A stretch of 64,000 nt of DNA from Halorientalis pallida (lineage in GTDB: Archaea; Halobacteriota; Halobacteria; Halobacteriales; Haloarculaceae): positions 594,389 through 658,388 of the forward strand of contig NZ_RDFA01000001.1 of the NCBI RefSeq assembly GCF_004118325.1, read 5' to 3'. Position numbers and translations under genes: made by a program. Shown here one piece after another: positions 25,826 through 34,633 of the stretch; position 1 is the first letter of the stretch; the number at the start of each line of letters is the position of its first letter. Under the pieces are notes generated by a model, which saw only the letters and a program-made list of their open reading frames with translations, searched no databases and was not told the DNA's origin.

Positions 25826-27826
25826 TCACGCCGACCGGTAGCCCGGCAGATCGGCCAGCACTTCGTCGACGTTCTCGACCGCGGTCCGGAGTGCCTGGAC
25901 ACCTGCCTTCCCGGTTCGGTCGGGATTGGCCAGCACGCGCACGTCCTGCTCGCCGAGGGGAACGAACCCGAGGCCGAGTTTCTCAGCAGTGGCCCGCAGG
26001 CCCAGTCCAGCGTCCGCATCGCCGGCCAGTACTTTCCGGGCGGGACTCTCGTGGGCTTTCACCGTGAGTTCGTAGCCGTCGATGGCGTCGATCAGCTCGC
26101 GGCGGGCGGCGTCGCGGTCCTCGGCCAGCGCCGCGACGGCGTCGTCGAGTGCCGTCCGCAGCCCGGAGTTCGTCCCCCGATTGATCAGGCGCAGGTCCTC
26201 GTCCACGAGGTCCCCCACACCGCCCACGTCGTCGGGGTTGCCCTCGGGGACGAGCAGGCCCCGCTCGCGGGTCCAGCCGCCCAGGTCCTCGTGGTCGGCG
26301 GCGACTTCGGGGTCGCCGGCGGCGACGGCCGCGTCGGGGACGCCGTTGCGCAGGCGGCGCAGACCCTCGCGGGTCCCCAGCGAGAGATAGCGCGGTCGGT
26401 CGAGTCCGTCGAGCAGTCGGGAGAAGGCGGGGTCGTCCTCGCCGACGGCGTAGAGCGAGGGCGTGCGCACGTCCGGCGAGAACGACTGGACGGTGACGGC
26501 CTCGCCCGCCGCGAGGTACTCGGTCTCGGCGGGGACCTCGACGATCCCGTCGGCCTCGACGAGACTCGTCGTCGCGCCGCTGCCCTTGTCGACGGGGTAG
26601 ACGAGGGTGTCGCCGTGCTCGTCTCCTCCGGCGGTTGCACCGCCTCCGCCTCGCTGTCCCTTCGGGCCAGCGCTAACGAGTCCGACGGGCATCAGCCGCC
26701 GCCGGCCCTCGGCGTAGCGCTCCTCGACGGCCATCGCGCCGTCGACGGTGGCCGTCCGCGGTTCGGGCAGGCCCGCGGCCTCGCGGATCGCGGGCGCGAC
26801 GAACGTCCGGAAGATGGTGAGCGCGGAGACGGGGTAACCCGGGAGACCGACGTACGCCGACGGCGAGTCACCGCCGTCGAGCCGACCGATCAGCATGGGT
26901 TTGCCGGGTTTGACCGCGACGCCGTGCAGGAGGAGTTCGCCCCGTTCCTCGATCACCCGGTAGATCACGTCGACGGCGGAGGCGCTCGTCGACCCCGACG
27001 AGAGGACGAGATCGCACTCGCTCGCGGCCTCCGTGAGGATGTCCTCCATCTCCTCGTAGTCGTCGCCCGCGTGGGGGTACAGGACCGCCTCGCCGCCGGC
27101 CTCCTCGACGGCCGTGGCGGTCGTGTAGCTGTTCACGTCGTAGATCTGCCCGGCGTCGGAGTTCAGGTCCGCGCCAGGTCGGACGAGTTCGTCGCCCGTC
27201 GAGATGATCCCGACCCGCGGTTTCGCGCGGACGGGCACTTCGTCGACGCCCAGCGCCGACAGCAGGCCGATCTCGCGGGGCGTGAGTTCCGTGCCGGGGC
27301 CCAGCGTTCGCTCGCCGGCGGCCACGTCCGCGCCCGCGAGCATCACGCTGTCGCCCGGGGCCAGCGACGTGCGGACGAGGACGGTCTCACCGTCGTCCGC
27401 TCCGCTCACGGCTTCGCCGTTCGCGCGTTCCGTCGAGTTTCGCTCGACGCGGTCCGTTTTCTCCACCATCACCACCGAGTCCGCGCCGGGCGGCATCACT
27501 GCGCCCGTCGAGATCTCGGCGGCGGTGCCCTCTGTGACGGTCACGTCTGGTTCCGCGCCGGCGTGGACTTCGCCCACGAGTTCGAGACGGGCGGGGTCGG
27601 CTTCGTCCGCGCCGAACGTGTCGCGGGCACGGACCGCGTAGCCGTCCATCGACGCGCGGTCGAACCCGGGCACGTCGAGCGTAGCGTCGATCCGTTCGGC
27701 GAGGACGCGGCCCCGGGCCTCCCGGAGCGGGACGGTCTCGGTGCCGCCGCCCAGCTCCAGCGAGGCGATGGCGTCGTGGGCGTCCTCGGGCGGCGCGAGG
27801 TCGCGGAACTCCTTGCGGTCGCTCAT
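25826..27826 (-). CDS. moeA: Molybdopterin molybdenumtransferase MoeA fused to a PBP-like domain
   Basis: A 666-residue protein. Residues 1-430 are MoeA: GFDRASMDGYAVRARDTFGA, AAEISTGAVMPPGADSVVMVE, GIISTGDELVRPG, LSSGSTSASAVDVIY, LHGVAVKPGKPMLIG and YVGLPGYPVSAL. From about residue 455 to the end is a periplasmic-binding-protein-like domain (RYLSLGTREGLRRLRNGVPD, INRGTNSGLRTALDD, GLGLRATAEKLGLGFVPLGE), known from archaeal MoeA fusions and thought to sense a molybdenum or tungsten ligand. MoeA inserts the metal into the cofactor. It overlaps the small membrane-protein gene upstream by 4 bases, and that gene overlaps a second moeA. Confidence 0.95.
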   Translation of the reverse strand: MSDRKEFRDLAPPEDAHDAIASLELGGGTETVPLREARGRVLAERIDATLDVPGFDRASMDGYAVRARDTFGADEADPARLELVGEVHAGAEPDVTVTEGTAAEISTGAVMPPGADSVVMVEKTDRVERNSTERANGEAVSGADDGETVLVRTSLAPGDSVMLAGADVAAGERTLGPGTELTPREIGLLSALGVDEVPVRAKPRVGIISTGDELVRPGADLNSDAGQIYDVNSYTTATAVEEAGGEAVLYPHAGDDYEEMEDILTEAASECDLVLSSGSTSASAVDVIYRVIEERGELLLHGVAVKPGKPMLIGRLDGGDSPSAYVGLPGYPVSALTIFRTFVAPAIREAAGLPEPRTATVDGAMAVEERYAEGRRRLMPVGLVSAGPKGQRGGGGATAGGDEHGDTLVYPVDKGSGATTSLVEADGIVEVPAETEYLAAGEAVTVQSFSPDVRTPSLYAVGEDDPAFSRLLDGLDRPRYLSLGTREGLRRLRNGVPDAAVAAGDPEVAADHEDLGGWTRERGLLVPEGNPDDVGGVGDLVDEDLRLINRGTNSGLRTALDDAVAALAEDRDAARRELIDAIDGYELTVKAHESPARKVLAGDADAGLGLRATAEKLGLGFVPLGEQDVRVLANPDRTGKAGVQALRTAVENVDEVLADLPGYRSA

Positions 27827-28044
27827 ACCCTGGCTCGGTCCGGACCGACAATGAAGGTAGTGCCCTGTCGGGACCGGCGCGCGAAGACGACGAGCAAGAC
27901 CAGTGCGACGAGGGGCACGAGCGCAGCCGCCAGCGGCGGGAGTCCGGTTCCGACGAGGAAGGTCCCGAGGACGGCCGCCAGTGAGACGACGACGGGGATC
28001 GCCACGGGGAACGTGTCGAGGTGATCGAGTGCGGACGCGCTCAC
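27823..28044 (-). CDS. 73-residue membrane protein between two moeA genes
   Basis: A tiny protein from GTG 28044 (VSASALDHLDTFPVAI). It has two helices (PVAIPVVVSLAAVLGTFLVG and LPPLAAALVPLVALVLLVVF) and an arginine-rich tail, so both ends may face the cytoplasm. Its start overlaps the stop of the upstream moeA by 4 bases and its stop overlaps the start of the downstream moeA by 4 bases. That double coupling is the main evidence that it is real and expressed with them. No family recognised; a link to molybdate or tungstate handling would be inference. Confidence 0.75.
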   Translation of the reverse strand: MSASALDHLDTFPVAIPVVVSLAAVLGTFLVGTGLPPLAAALVPLVALVLLVVFARRSRQGTTFIVGPDRARV

Positions 28045-29291
28045 GCGTACCGCTCCCAGTCCTGCACCGCGACGCGTTCGCCCTCGGGGATCCCCTCGCG
28101 TTCCTCGGGGACGACGACCCAGCCGTCGGCCAGCGCGACCGAGGAGAGGACGCCCGCGCCGCTGGCTCTGGTCGGGACGGCCCGTGGAGGGTCGTCCGAG
28201 TCCGCGACTGCGAGGCCGTCCCGGTCGAGTTGCACGCGGGCGAACGTCCGGACGCCGGGTTCGCTTGCGATCTTCCGGTCGAGGACGGCCTCGGTCTCGG
28301 GGAGCCCCGAGACGGGCATGCGCCCGGCCCACTTCGTCGCGGGGCGCACGAACTGGAGGGCGTTGACGATGCAGGCGACGGGGTAGCCGGGGAGCATGAT
28401 CACCGGCGTGTCCTCGACGACGCCGAAGCCGACGGGGTGGCCGGGTTTGACGGCGACGCCGTGGACCAGCACGTCGCCGAGGTCGTCGACGACGGAGGGG
28501 AGGAGATCGCGTTCGCCGACGGAGGAGCCGCCGGTGGTGACGATCACGTCCTTGGTGAGGTCCCGCTGGATGGCCGCCCGGAGCGCGTGTTCGTCGTCGG
28601 TGACGACGTTGCGATACTCGGGGACACCGCCCCAGCGCTCGACGTACTGTGCGACTGTCAGCCCGTTGGTCTCGATAATCTCGCCCGGGTCGGGGTCGGC
28701 CTGGACGAGTTCCTCTCCCGTGGGGACCACGCCCACCGTCGGCGGCTGGTAACACTCGACTTCGGTGACGCCGGTCGATTTGAGCAGACCGATGTCGGAG
28801 GGACGAAGCTGGTGACCCGGTTCGTAGAGGGATCTCCCGGCTTCCACGTCCTCGCCGGCCGGGGCGACGTTCTCCCCTTCGGCGACGGCGTCGAAGACCT
28901 CCACGTCCTCGGCGACGAGATCGGTTTGCTCGACCATCACGACTGCATCCGAACCGGGTGGGAGTTCACTGCCGGTGTGGACGCGGACGGCCTCGCCGGG
29001 GACCACTTCGTCGCCGTCCTCGGCGTGGCCGCCCAGTCGCAGGACCGCGGGTGATCGGTCGCCGGCACCGAAGGTGTCCTCGGCGCGGACGGCGAAGCCG
29101 TCCATGGCCGCACGTTCGTAGTGGGGGACGGCACGGCGGGCGGTGACGGATTCGGCGACGGTCCGGCCCGCCGCCGTCGACAGCGGGACGGCCTCGGTCC
29201 GGTCGTGGGGGACGACCGCCTCCCGGAGTCGCTCGCGGGCCGCGGACAACGGCGTCACGTCCTTGAATCCCGACTCGCGTGGGTCAGTCAT
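28041..29291 (-). CDS. moeA: Molybdopterin molybdenumtransferase MoeA (short form)
   Basis: A 416-residue MoeA without the extra C-terminal domain of its neighbour. ATG 29291 (MTDPRESGFKDVTPLSAARE) is preferred over an in-frame start 29 codons upstream. Landmarks: HYERAAMDGFAVRAEDTFGA, VHTGSELPPGSDAVVMVEQT, GVVPTGEELVQ, TTGGSSVGERDLLPSVV, LVHGVAVKPGHPVGFG, MLPGYPVACIVNAL and the beta-rich C-terminus. Two moeA genes are common in archaea and may serve molybdenum and tungsten, or different cofactor steps. It is the first gene of a three-gene overlapping operon. Confidence 0.95.
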   Translation of the reverse strand: MTDPRESGFKDVTPLSAARERLREAVVPHDRTEAVPLSTAAGRTVAESVTARRAVPHYERAAMDGFAVRAEDTFGAGDRSPAVLRLGGHAEDGDEVVPGEAVRVHTGSELPPGSDAVVMVEQTDLVAEDVEVFDAVAEGENVAPAGEDVEAGRSLYEPGHQLRPSDIGLLKSTGVTEVECYQPPTVGVVPTGEELVQADPDPGEIIETNGLTVAQYVERWGGVPEYRNVVTDDEHALRAAIQRDLTKDVIVTTGGSSVGERDLLPSVVDDLGDVLVHGVAVKPGHPVGFGVVEDTPVIMLPGYPVACIVNALQFVRPATKWAGRMPVSGLPETEAVLDRKIASEPGVRTFARVQLDRDGLAVADSDDPPRAVPTRASGAGVLSSVALADGWVVVPEEREGIPEGERVAVQDWERYA

Positions 29292-29396
29292 ACCGCTCCG
29301 TTGGGACGGGTCGGTCAAAAAGCGTCGGGCGAACGGGGGACATGGGCACGGGACGCGACCGCGGCCTTTTTCGCCCATCGGTCCATAGCGAATTCC

Positions 29397-29759
29397 ATGT
29401 CAGCGCTGCGCGATGCGTTGCGGGACCTCCCCGAGACGGTGTTTGCAGACCTGCTGGAGAGCGACGACGCCTACCTCCTGGTGATCGACCTGCCGGGGGC
29501 GACGGCCGAGACGGTCGACGTGCGGGTGTCGGCCGGCCGGCTGGAGATCGAGGCGCGGCGCGAGAAGGACCTCCCGACGGAGTTCCGGTACGTCGAGGAG
29601 GAACGCGCGCTGTTTCTGGACGCCGAACTCCCCCTGCCGCCGGACGCGACGGGTGCCGACGCCGAGGGCACCGTCGACCGGGGCGTCCTCGAACTCCGCC
29701 TGCCGAAGGCGGGCGCCAAGCCGGACACGTCAATTCCCATCGCGGACGCGGACACCTGA
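29397..29759 (+). CDS. Hsp20/alpha-crystallin family small heat-shock protein
   Basis: A 120-residue protein from ATG 29397 (MSALRDALRDLPETVFADLL). The alpha-crystallin domain is seen in YLLVIDLPGATAETVDVRVSAG, LEIEARREKDLP, EERALFLDAELPLPPDATG and the terminal GVLELRLPKAGAK. It lacks a long N-terminal arm, and the C-terminal SIPIADADT gives a single IxI-type anchor for oligomer contacts. It would hold unfolding proteins. The ABC1 kinase gene follows 18 bases later on the same strand. Confidence 0.88.
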   Translation: MSALRDALRDLPETVFADLLESDDAYLLVIDLPGATAETVDVRVSAGRLEIEARREKDLPTEFRYVEEERALFLDAELPLPPDATGADAEGTVDRGVLELRLPKAGAKPDTSIPIADADT

Positions 29760-29777
29760 CGCCGAGGTGGCCGCTCG

Positions 29778-31643
29778 GTGAACCTCCGTGCGTACCGACG
29801 GTTCCTCACCGTCGCACGCCAGTTCCTGCCGCTACTGCTCGCCTACGCCCGCGACCGCAACCGGTTCTTGCTGTTCGGCAAGTCCCGGCAGGTCTCGGCC
29901 GAACAGCGCCGCAAGCGGGCCGCAACGCTACTCGACTCCCTGTTGACCCTCGGGCCGACCTTCATCAAACTCGGCCAGTTGCTCTCGACCCGACCGGACA
30001 TCCTGCCCCCCGAGTACATCGACGAGTTCACCAAACTCCAGGACGAGGTGCCCCCCGCGCCGTGGGTCGAGGCCGAACAGGTCCTCGAAGCGGAGCTGGG
30101 GCCGGTCGAGGAGCACTTCGATAACTTCGATACCGACTCGATCAGCGGCGCGAGTCTCGGCCAGGTGTACTACGCCGAGACCGAGAACGGCCCCGTCGCG
30201 GTGAAGATCCGCCGGCCCGGCATCGAGGACCTCGTGGAGGCCGACCTCCGGGTGATCCGGTGGTCCTTGCCGCTGATCATGCGCTTCGTCGACGAGACGC
30301 GGTCGTTCTCGCTGGAGACCCTGGCCGACGAGTTCGCCAAGACGATCCGCCAGGAGATGGACTACGGTCGCGAGCGACAGATGCTCGAAGAGATCAGCGA
30401 GAACTTCGCCGAGGACCGGCGGGTCCGGATTCCCGACGTGGACGAGTCCCGCTCCACAGGACGGGTCCTCACCATGGAGTACGTCCCGGGGACGAAGATC
30501 TCGAACATCCGTGAACTCGACGACCTGGGCGTCGACCGGACCGAGATCGCCGAGACGCTCCAGCGGGTCTACCTCCAGATGATCGTCGAGGACGGCGTGT
30601 TCCACGCAGACCCTCACCCCGGAAATCTGGCCGTCCAGGAGGACGGGACCCTCGTGTTCTACGACTTCGGCATGTCGGGATACGTGGACGCGTTCATCCA
30701 AGAGAAGATCATCGACTTCTACATGGCCGTGGCCGAGCAGGACACCGACGCCATCCTCGACACGCTCATCGAGATGGGGACGCTGAGTCCGGAGGCCGAC
30801 CGCGAGGTGATGGGTGAAGTGATGGAACTGGCCATCGCCGACGCTCGTGGCGAGGACATCGAGCAGTACCGCGTCCAGCAGATCGTCCAGCAGGTCGAGG
30901 ACACCATCTACGAGTTCCCGCTGCGACTGCCCGCGAACCTCGCGCTGGTCCTGCGCGTGGCGACGGTCGTCGAAGGCGTCTGTGTCACGCTCGACCCCGA
31001 CTTCGACTTCATCTCGGTCGCGACCGACTACCTGGGCGACCAGGGCTACGTCGAGGCTGGCGTTCGGCAATTCTTCGAGGACCGTGCCGACGAGGTCCAG
31101 CAGGCGGCTCAGTCTACACTGCGAACGCCGCCGAAACTGGAGCGGACGCTCGACCGTATCGAGCGCGACGACCTCCGGGTCAACGCCGACATCGAGGACT
31201 CCGATGGGTTGCTGGCGACGCTGGCGAAACGGCTGGTCTACGGCATGGCCCTCTCTGCAGGGATCGTCTCGACCGCGGTCCTGTACGCGTTCAGCACCGT
31301 CGAGGCCGCCGGCGTGGCCGGTGGCGGGACGGTGCTGGTGGCGGGCCTGCTGTACTGGTCGTTCCGGAGCAAGAGCGGCATCCGCGCCCAGCCCCAGTTC
31401 ACCCGACAGAGCATGCGCGAACGCCAGGACGGCCCCGGCGAGGAAGGGTCGGCCGTCGGCGAGATCGATCTCGGTGCCGGGTTCGGGCCCGACGTGGACG
31501 AGGGAGACGGAGGCGGTGGCACCGGGGACGACGACGCCGACCGTTCGGGCGGAACCACCGTCGCGGTCGAGGACGGGGGCGACGAGGCCGAGACTGGGAC
31601 CGACATCGACGTGACCACCCCTGACGACGAGGACGAGTCCTGA
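29778..31643 (+). CDS. ABC1/UbiB-family atypical protein kinase-like membrane protein
   Basis: A 621-residue protein from GTG 29778. The ABC1 core shows the family KxGQ motif in FIKLGQLLSTRPDILPPEYI, the A-rich loop SISGASLGQVYYAE in place of a P-loop, the lysine in PVAVKIRRPGIE, the ExD-type EMDYGRERQM, the catalytic loop FHADPHPGNLAV and the metal-binding FYDFGMSGYVD. Near residue 490-535 two helices (VYGMALSAGIVSTAVLYAF, VAGGGTVLVAGLLYWSF) anchor it; a very acidic Gly/Asp-rich tail follows. UbiB relatives act in quinone or isoprenoid lipid homeostasis. The substrate in archaea is unknown. Confidence 0.92.
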   Translation: MNLRAYRRFLTVARQFLPLLLAYARDRNRFLLFGKSRQVSAEQRRKRAATLLDSLLTLGPTFIKLGQLLSTRPDILPPEYIDEFTKLQDEVPPAPWVEAEQVLEAELGPVEEHFDNFDTDSISGASLGQVYYAETENGPVAVKIRRPGIEDLVEADLRVIRWSLPLIMRFVDETRSFSLETLADEFAKTIRQEMDYGRERQMLEEISENFAEDRRVRIPDVDESRSTGRVLTMEYVPGTKISNIRELDDLGVDRTEIAETLQRVYLQMIVEDGVFHADPHPGNLAVQEDGTLVFYDFGMSGYVDAFIQEKIIDFYMAVAEQDTDAILDTLIEMGTLSPEADREVMGEVMELAIADARGEDIEQYRVQQIVQQVEDTIYEFPLRLPANLALVLRVATVVEGVCVTLDPDFDFISVATDYLGDQGYVEAGVRQFFEDRADEVQQAAQSTLRTPPKLERTLDRIERDDLRVNADIEDSDGLLATLAKRLVYGMALSAGIVSTAVLYAFSTVEAAGVAGGGTVLVAGLLYWSFRSKSGIRAQPQFTRQSMRERQDGPGEEGSAVGEIDLGAGFGPDVDEGDGGGGTGDDDADRSGGTTVAVEDGGDEAETGTDIDVTTPDDEDES

Positions 31644-31700
31644 TCGGCGACAGGGCGAGTCCACCCACCGGATGCCGGGGGAGAGGGCGCGTCTCGCGGA

Positions 31701-32120
31701 TCAGGTTTGACTCTGGTAGAGGAGGACGACGATGGCGAGGCCGACGAAGAGGTCGGGGAGAAACACGAAGGCGCCGATGTTCGGGCGTGGGCGGAGGCCA
31801 AAGAGGAAGTGGACGACGGGGTTCGAGGTGAACGCGTAGAGGACGAGTGCGAGGCTGAGGACCAGTAGGCTCACCGTGTACTTGTTCGGCAGGTCCCGGT
31901 AGAGTTTCGTGTAGATGCCGGTGAGCGCGAGCAAGAGGAGCAGGTTCAGACTCGTAAAGAACACCTCCGACCGGATCAGAAGGATGATCTCGGCGGGCAC
32001 CTCCCGACCCGGCGGCCCGTGGGCGGGGATCGGGATCAGCGCGGTGAACGACAGCGAGAGGACGACGCCGACGGCCGTGAGGAGCGCCGTCGCCGCTTTC
32101 GGGGACAGGTCACGAATCAT
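31701..32120 (-). CDS. Four-helix membrane protein paired with a winged-helix regulator
   Basis: A 139-residue protein with helices at ALLTAVGVVLSLSFTALI, FFTSLNLLLLLALTGIYT, VSLLVLSLALVLYAF and IGAFVFLPDLFVGLAIVVLL. Its start overlaps the end of the winged-helix gene by 11 bases, so both are made from one transcript. Haloarchaea have many such HTH plus small membrane protein pairs; the membrane partner may sense or anchor. I cannot name a defined family with certainty. Confidence 0.72.
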   Translation of the reverse strand: MIRDLSPKAATALLTAVGVVLSLSFTALIPIPAHGPPGREVPAEIILLIRSEVFFTSLNLLLLLALTGIYTKLYRDLPNKYTVSLLVLSLALVLYAFTSNPVVHFLFGLRPRPNIGAFVFLPDLFVGLAIVVLLYQSQT

Positions 32121-32403
32121 CGGTATCGATATCGGCGCGTTCGGCCACCTCTTCGAGGATGTCGAGGTTGTTCAGCATGCGATCCGAGAGGAAGTACATC
32201 TGTCCGTAATCGTCGCCTTCGGTCGTCACGACGGCGTTCTCTTCGAGGACTTCGAGGTGGTGTTGCACTGTCTTGTAGTTCAGATCGAGGGCTTTCGACA
32301 GCTGGTTCGTGTTCATGGGCTGGTCCTCCAGGGTTCGGACGATCCGGAGGCGGTTTCGACCGCCACGGGAGCCGCCGATGAGCCACCAGAGCACCTGTCG
32401 CAT
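32110..32403 (-). CDS. Winged helix-turn-helix transcriptional regulator
   Basis: A 97-residue ArsR-like DNA-binding protein: GGRNRLRIVRTLEDQPMNTN, recognition helix region LSKALDLNYKTVQHHLEVLE, wing ENAVVTTEGDDYGQMYFLS, then an acidic end. There is no ligand-binding or metal site beyond the domain, so signalling would come from the coupled membrane protein downstream. Confidence 0.88.
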   Translation of the reverse strand: MRQVLWWLIGGSRGGRNRLRIVRTLEDQPMNTNQLSKALDLNYKTVQHHLEVLEENAVVTTEGDDYGQMYFLSDRMLNNLDILEEVAERADIDTDDS

Positions 32404-32524
32404 CTATCCGGTGTTGTGGCCATTCGATCCATATACGTTCGGTTGTCGCGGTGCGCGCAGGGCTCGCCGTCGTCCTGGCTGTGCTGGTCCACCCGGCCGC
32501 GACCCGCCGTCGGGACAGTGGCGG

Positions 32525-33679
32525 TCACTGGGCAAGCCAGGACCTGACCCGGGCCGCAATAGCGCCATTGTTGTCGTCTTGCATCAGCAGGTGAGTGTTG
32601 CCCGTGAGACCCTCGGCCGGGAGGTCGAGCAGCGTCGACTTCGGCGCGGCCTCGCTCGCGAGGTCGGCGGTCGTCTGACTGGCCTCCTTCCGGCCGGTCT
32701 GTCCACGTTCCGCGACGTAATCGCCGTAGACGCCCAGAAACGGTGCGTCACCGCCCATCTCCGCGACCGTCCCGGCGTCGGTCGGCGCACCGACCGGTTC
32801 GACCGCGACGATCGCGTCGACGCGGTCCGGAACTGACTGGGCGACCGCGAACCCAGTTGCGCCACCCGCGGAGTGGACGAGCAGCGTCGCCGACTCGACC
32901 CGGTCGAGCAGGGCTTCGAGCGCGGCCGTCTCCCGAGCCGACGCGAACCGCCCGCCACCGCGCTGGCCGCCGCCAGCCTGTCTCCCGCCGCGTTGCTGTC
33001 CATCACCACCACTGCGCTGGCCGGTAGCCCTGTCGCCACCGCTACCGCCAGCTCCGCCACCGCTCACGTACGCCGGGAAGGAGGCGACGAGCTGGTCGAT
33101 CTGTTCGATGGGGTAGCGGACGTTCGGGTAGGGCTCGCCGACTTCGGGGCCGAAACCCCAGGTGGGCCACGCGCGGTCGAGCGACCACCGGGACAGCGAC
33201 GCCGGATCCTCGCCCCCGAACGCTGCGGTGTCGAGCCCGCCGGAGGTGACGTTCCGTGGCGGGTCGAACAGGTAGACCGGGTAGCCGGCATCGACGAACC
33301 GCGTCGCCCACCCCGGACGCCCGTCCGGCGTCGTGAGGTAGATGTACGGGGACAGTCCGAGCCCCGGAACCAGCACGATCGGCGACTTTTCGGTGTCGTC
33401 CGACGGCCGAAGTGCGGTCACTTTCGCCCGACCGTCGATGGGGGAATCGGTCGTCCCGTCGGTCGAGTCGGGCCCGGCGTAGAACACGCCGAGGTCGGCG
33501 TCGGTCGCCGGATCGCTCGCGCCCTCGTCGCCGGATGATTCATCGGGTGTCGAGGCGGGACGCTCGGTGGTCGACGGAGACGACTGCCCCTCGGAGGGAC
33601 TGTTACAGCCGGCGACGGCCACGGCCAGCGCTGTTCCGCTCGCACGCAAGAACTGCTTTCGAGAGAGATCGAGCGGCAT
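32525..33679 (-). CDS. Exported alpha/beta-hydrolase lipoprotein
   Basis: A 384-residue protein. The N-terminus SRKQFLRASGTALAVAVAGC is a Tat-like signal with the lipobox VAGC near residue 24, followed by a Ser/Asp-rich linker. The hydrolase fold begins at SPIVLVPGLGLSPYIYLTTP (oxyanion region). The nucleophile serine lies in LLVHSAGGATGFAVA and a candidate catalytic His in LTGNTHLLMQDDNN. Between about residues 208 and 247 there is a Gly/Gln/Arg-rich insertion (SGGGAGGSGGDR, QQRGGRQAGGGQRGGG), unusual in this fold. It resembles esterases of the haloarchaeal cell surface. Substrate unknown. Confidence 0.82.
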   Translation of the reverse strand: MPLDLSRKQFLRASGTALAVAVAGCNSPSEGQSSPSTTERPASTPDESSGDEGASDPATDADLGVFYAGPDSTDGTTDSPIDGRAKVTALRPSDDTEKSPIVLVPGLGLSPYIYLTTPDGRPGWATRFVDAGYPVYLFDPPRNVTSGGLDTAAFGGEDPASLSRWSLDRAWPTWGFGPEVGEPYPNVRYPIEQIDQLVASFPAYVSGGGAGGSGGDRATGQRSGGDGQQRGGRQAGGGQRGGGRFASARETAALEALLDRVESATLLVHSAGGATGFAVAQSVPDRVDAIVAVEPVGAPTDAGTVAEMGGDAPFLGVYGDYVAERGQTGRKEASQTTADLASEAAPKSTLLDLPAEGLTGNTHLLMQDDNNGAIAARVRSWLAQ

Positions 33680-33804
33680 TCGATTCGGGCTTCCGATCGA
33701 GGCGGTTTAATCGCTTGCCGAGGTTAGCCACGAGTTAGGCACAATTTCGCCCCAACTGTCCGGTCGGCGAAAGGGCTACGGCCCCCGGACCAGTTTGCCG
33801 GGAC

Positions 33805-34182
33805 ATGTCAGCCATCGCCGAGGGCGAGGTCGTCACGTACGAGCGAACGTTCTCCGAGTCGGACGTACGCGCGTTCGCCGACCTCTCGAACGACCGGCAG
33901 GATCGGCACCTCGAACCCGACGCGGACGGTCGGCTGATGGTCCACGGCCTCCTGACCGCGACCCTGCCGACGAAGATCGGCGGCGACCACGAGGTGCTGG
34001 CCAGCCACATGGAGTTCGACTTTCGGCGGCCGGTCTACACGGGCCAGCAGGTCCGGTGTGAAGTGGTCTTCACCGACGTGACCGAGGGGACCGACCGCGA
34101 CGAGGTGCGGGCCGACATCGAGTGTGCGGTCGACGGTGCCCCCGTGCTGTCCGGGTCCTTCGAGGGCGTCGTGTTGCGGTGA
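33805..34182 (+). CDS. MaoC-like hot-dog-fold dehydratase
   Basis: A 125-residue single hot-dog domain (MSAIAEGEVVTYERTFSES). The active-site segment reads LSNDRQDRHLEPDADGRLMVHGLLTA, corresponding to the D-x-N-x-x-H of (R)-specific enoyl-CoA hydratases, with Gln-Asp-Arg-His in place of the usual residues. It then continues with VLASHMEFDFRRPVYTGQQVRCE. The His and a nearby Asp remain, so hydratase activity on acyl-CoA is plausible but not certain. It stands 67 bases before the aIF5A gene, which has its own promoter. Confidence 0.87.
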   Translation: MSAIAEGEVVTYERTFSESDVRAFADLSNDRQDRHLEPDADGRLMVHGLLTATLPTKIGGDHEVLASHMEFDFRRPVYTGQQVRCEVVFTDVTEGTDRDEVRADIECAVDGAPVLSGSFEGVVLR

Positions 34183-34219
34183 GATTCGGCGCGAGCGGTG
34201 GCGGCGCTTTTCCAAACCG

Positions 34220-34226
34220 TTTATAC
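34220..34226 (+). promoter_or_regulatory. TATA box of the aIF5A-agmatinase operon
   Basis: TTTATAC ends 24 bases before ATG 34250, the classical distance for a leaderless haloarchaeal transcript; CCAAACCG just upstream could serve as the BRE element. Confidence 0.7.
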
Positions 34227-34249
34227 TCGTACACTGAATACCGCGGGAC

Positions 34250-34633
34250 ATGGCGAGACAGCAGACCGAGGTTCGCGAACTCGACGAAGGAAGTTACGTG
34301 ATGATGGACGACACACCGTGCAAGATCGACTCCTACAGCACGGCCAAGCCGGGCAAACACGGCAGTGCGAAGGCCCGCGTCGAGGGCAAAGGCGTCTTCG
34401 ACGGCAAGAAGCGCAACCTCTCCCAGCCCGTCGACGCGAAGATCTGGGTCCCGATCATCGAGCGCAAACAGGGCCAGGTCGTCAACGTCGAGAGCGCCGA
34501 CGTGGCCCAGGTCATGGACCTGGACACCTACGACACGATCACGATGAAAGTGCCCGAGGACGTCGACCTGTCGCCCGACGACGACATCGAGTACCTCGAG
34601 TACGAGGAGCAGCGCAAGATCGTCCGCAGCTAA
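34250..34633 (+). CDS. eif5A: Translation factor aIF5A
   Basis: A 127-residue protein promoting peptide-bond formation at difficult sequences. The modification loop [15 protein letters not shown] carries the hypusine-site lysine at position 36 (PGKHG). The N-terminal SH3-like and C-terminal OB-like domains are complete ([37 protein letters not shown]). It overlaps the agmatinase start by one base (TAATG). Deoxyhypusine synthase, which modifies this lysine, is encoded at 47513-48547. Confidence 0.98.
   Translation: MARQQTEVRELDEGSYVMMDDTPCKIDSYSTAKPGKHGSAKARVEGKGVFDGKKRNLSQPVDAKIWVPIIERKQGQVVNVESADVAQVMDLDTYDTITMKVPEDVDLSPDDDIEYLEYEEQRKIVRS

Noticed and set aside
26051-28024. Plus-strand open frame of 657 codons opposite moeA
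   Set aside because: Antisense shadow of the MoeA-PBP fusion; no family pattern.
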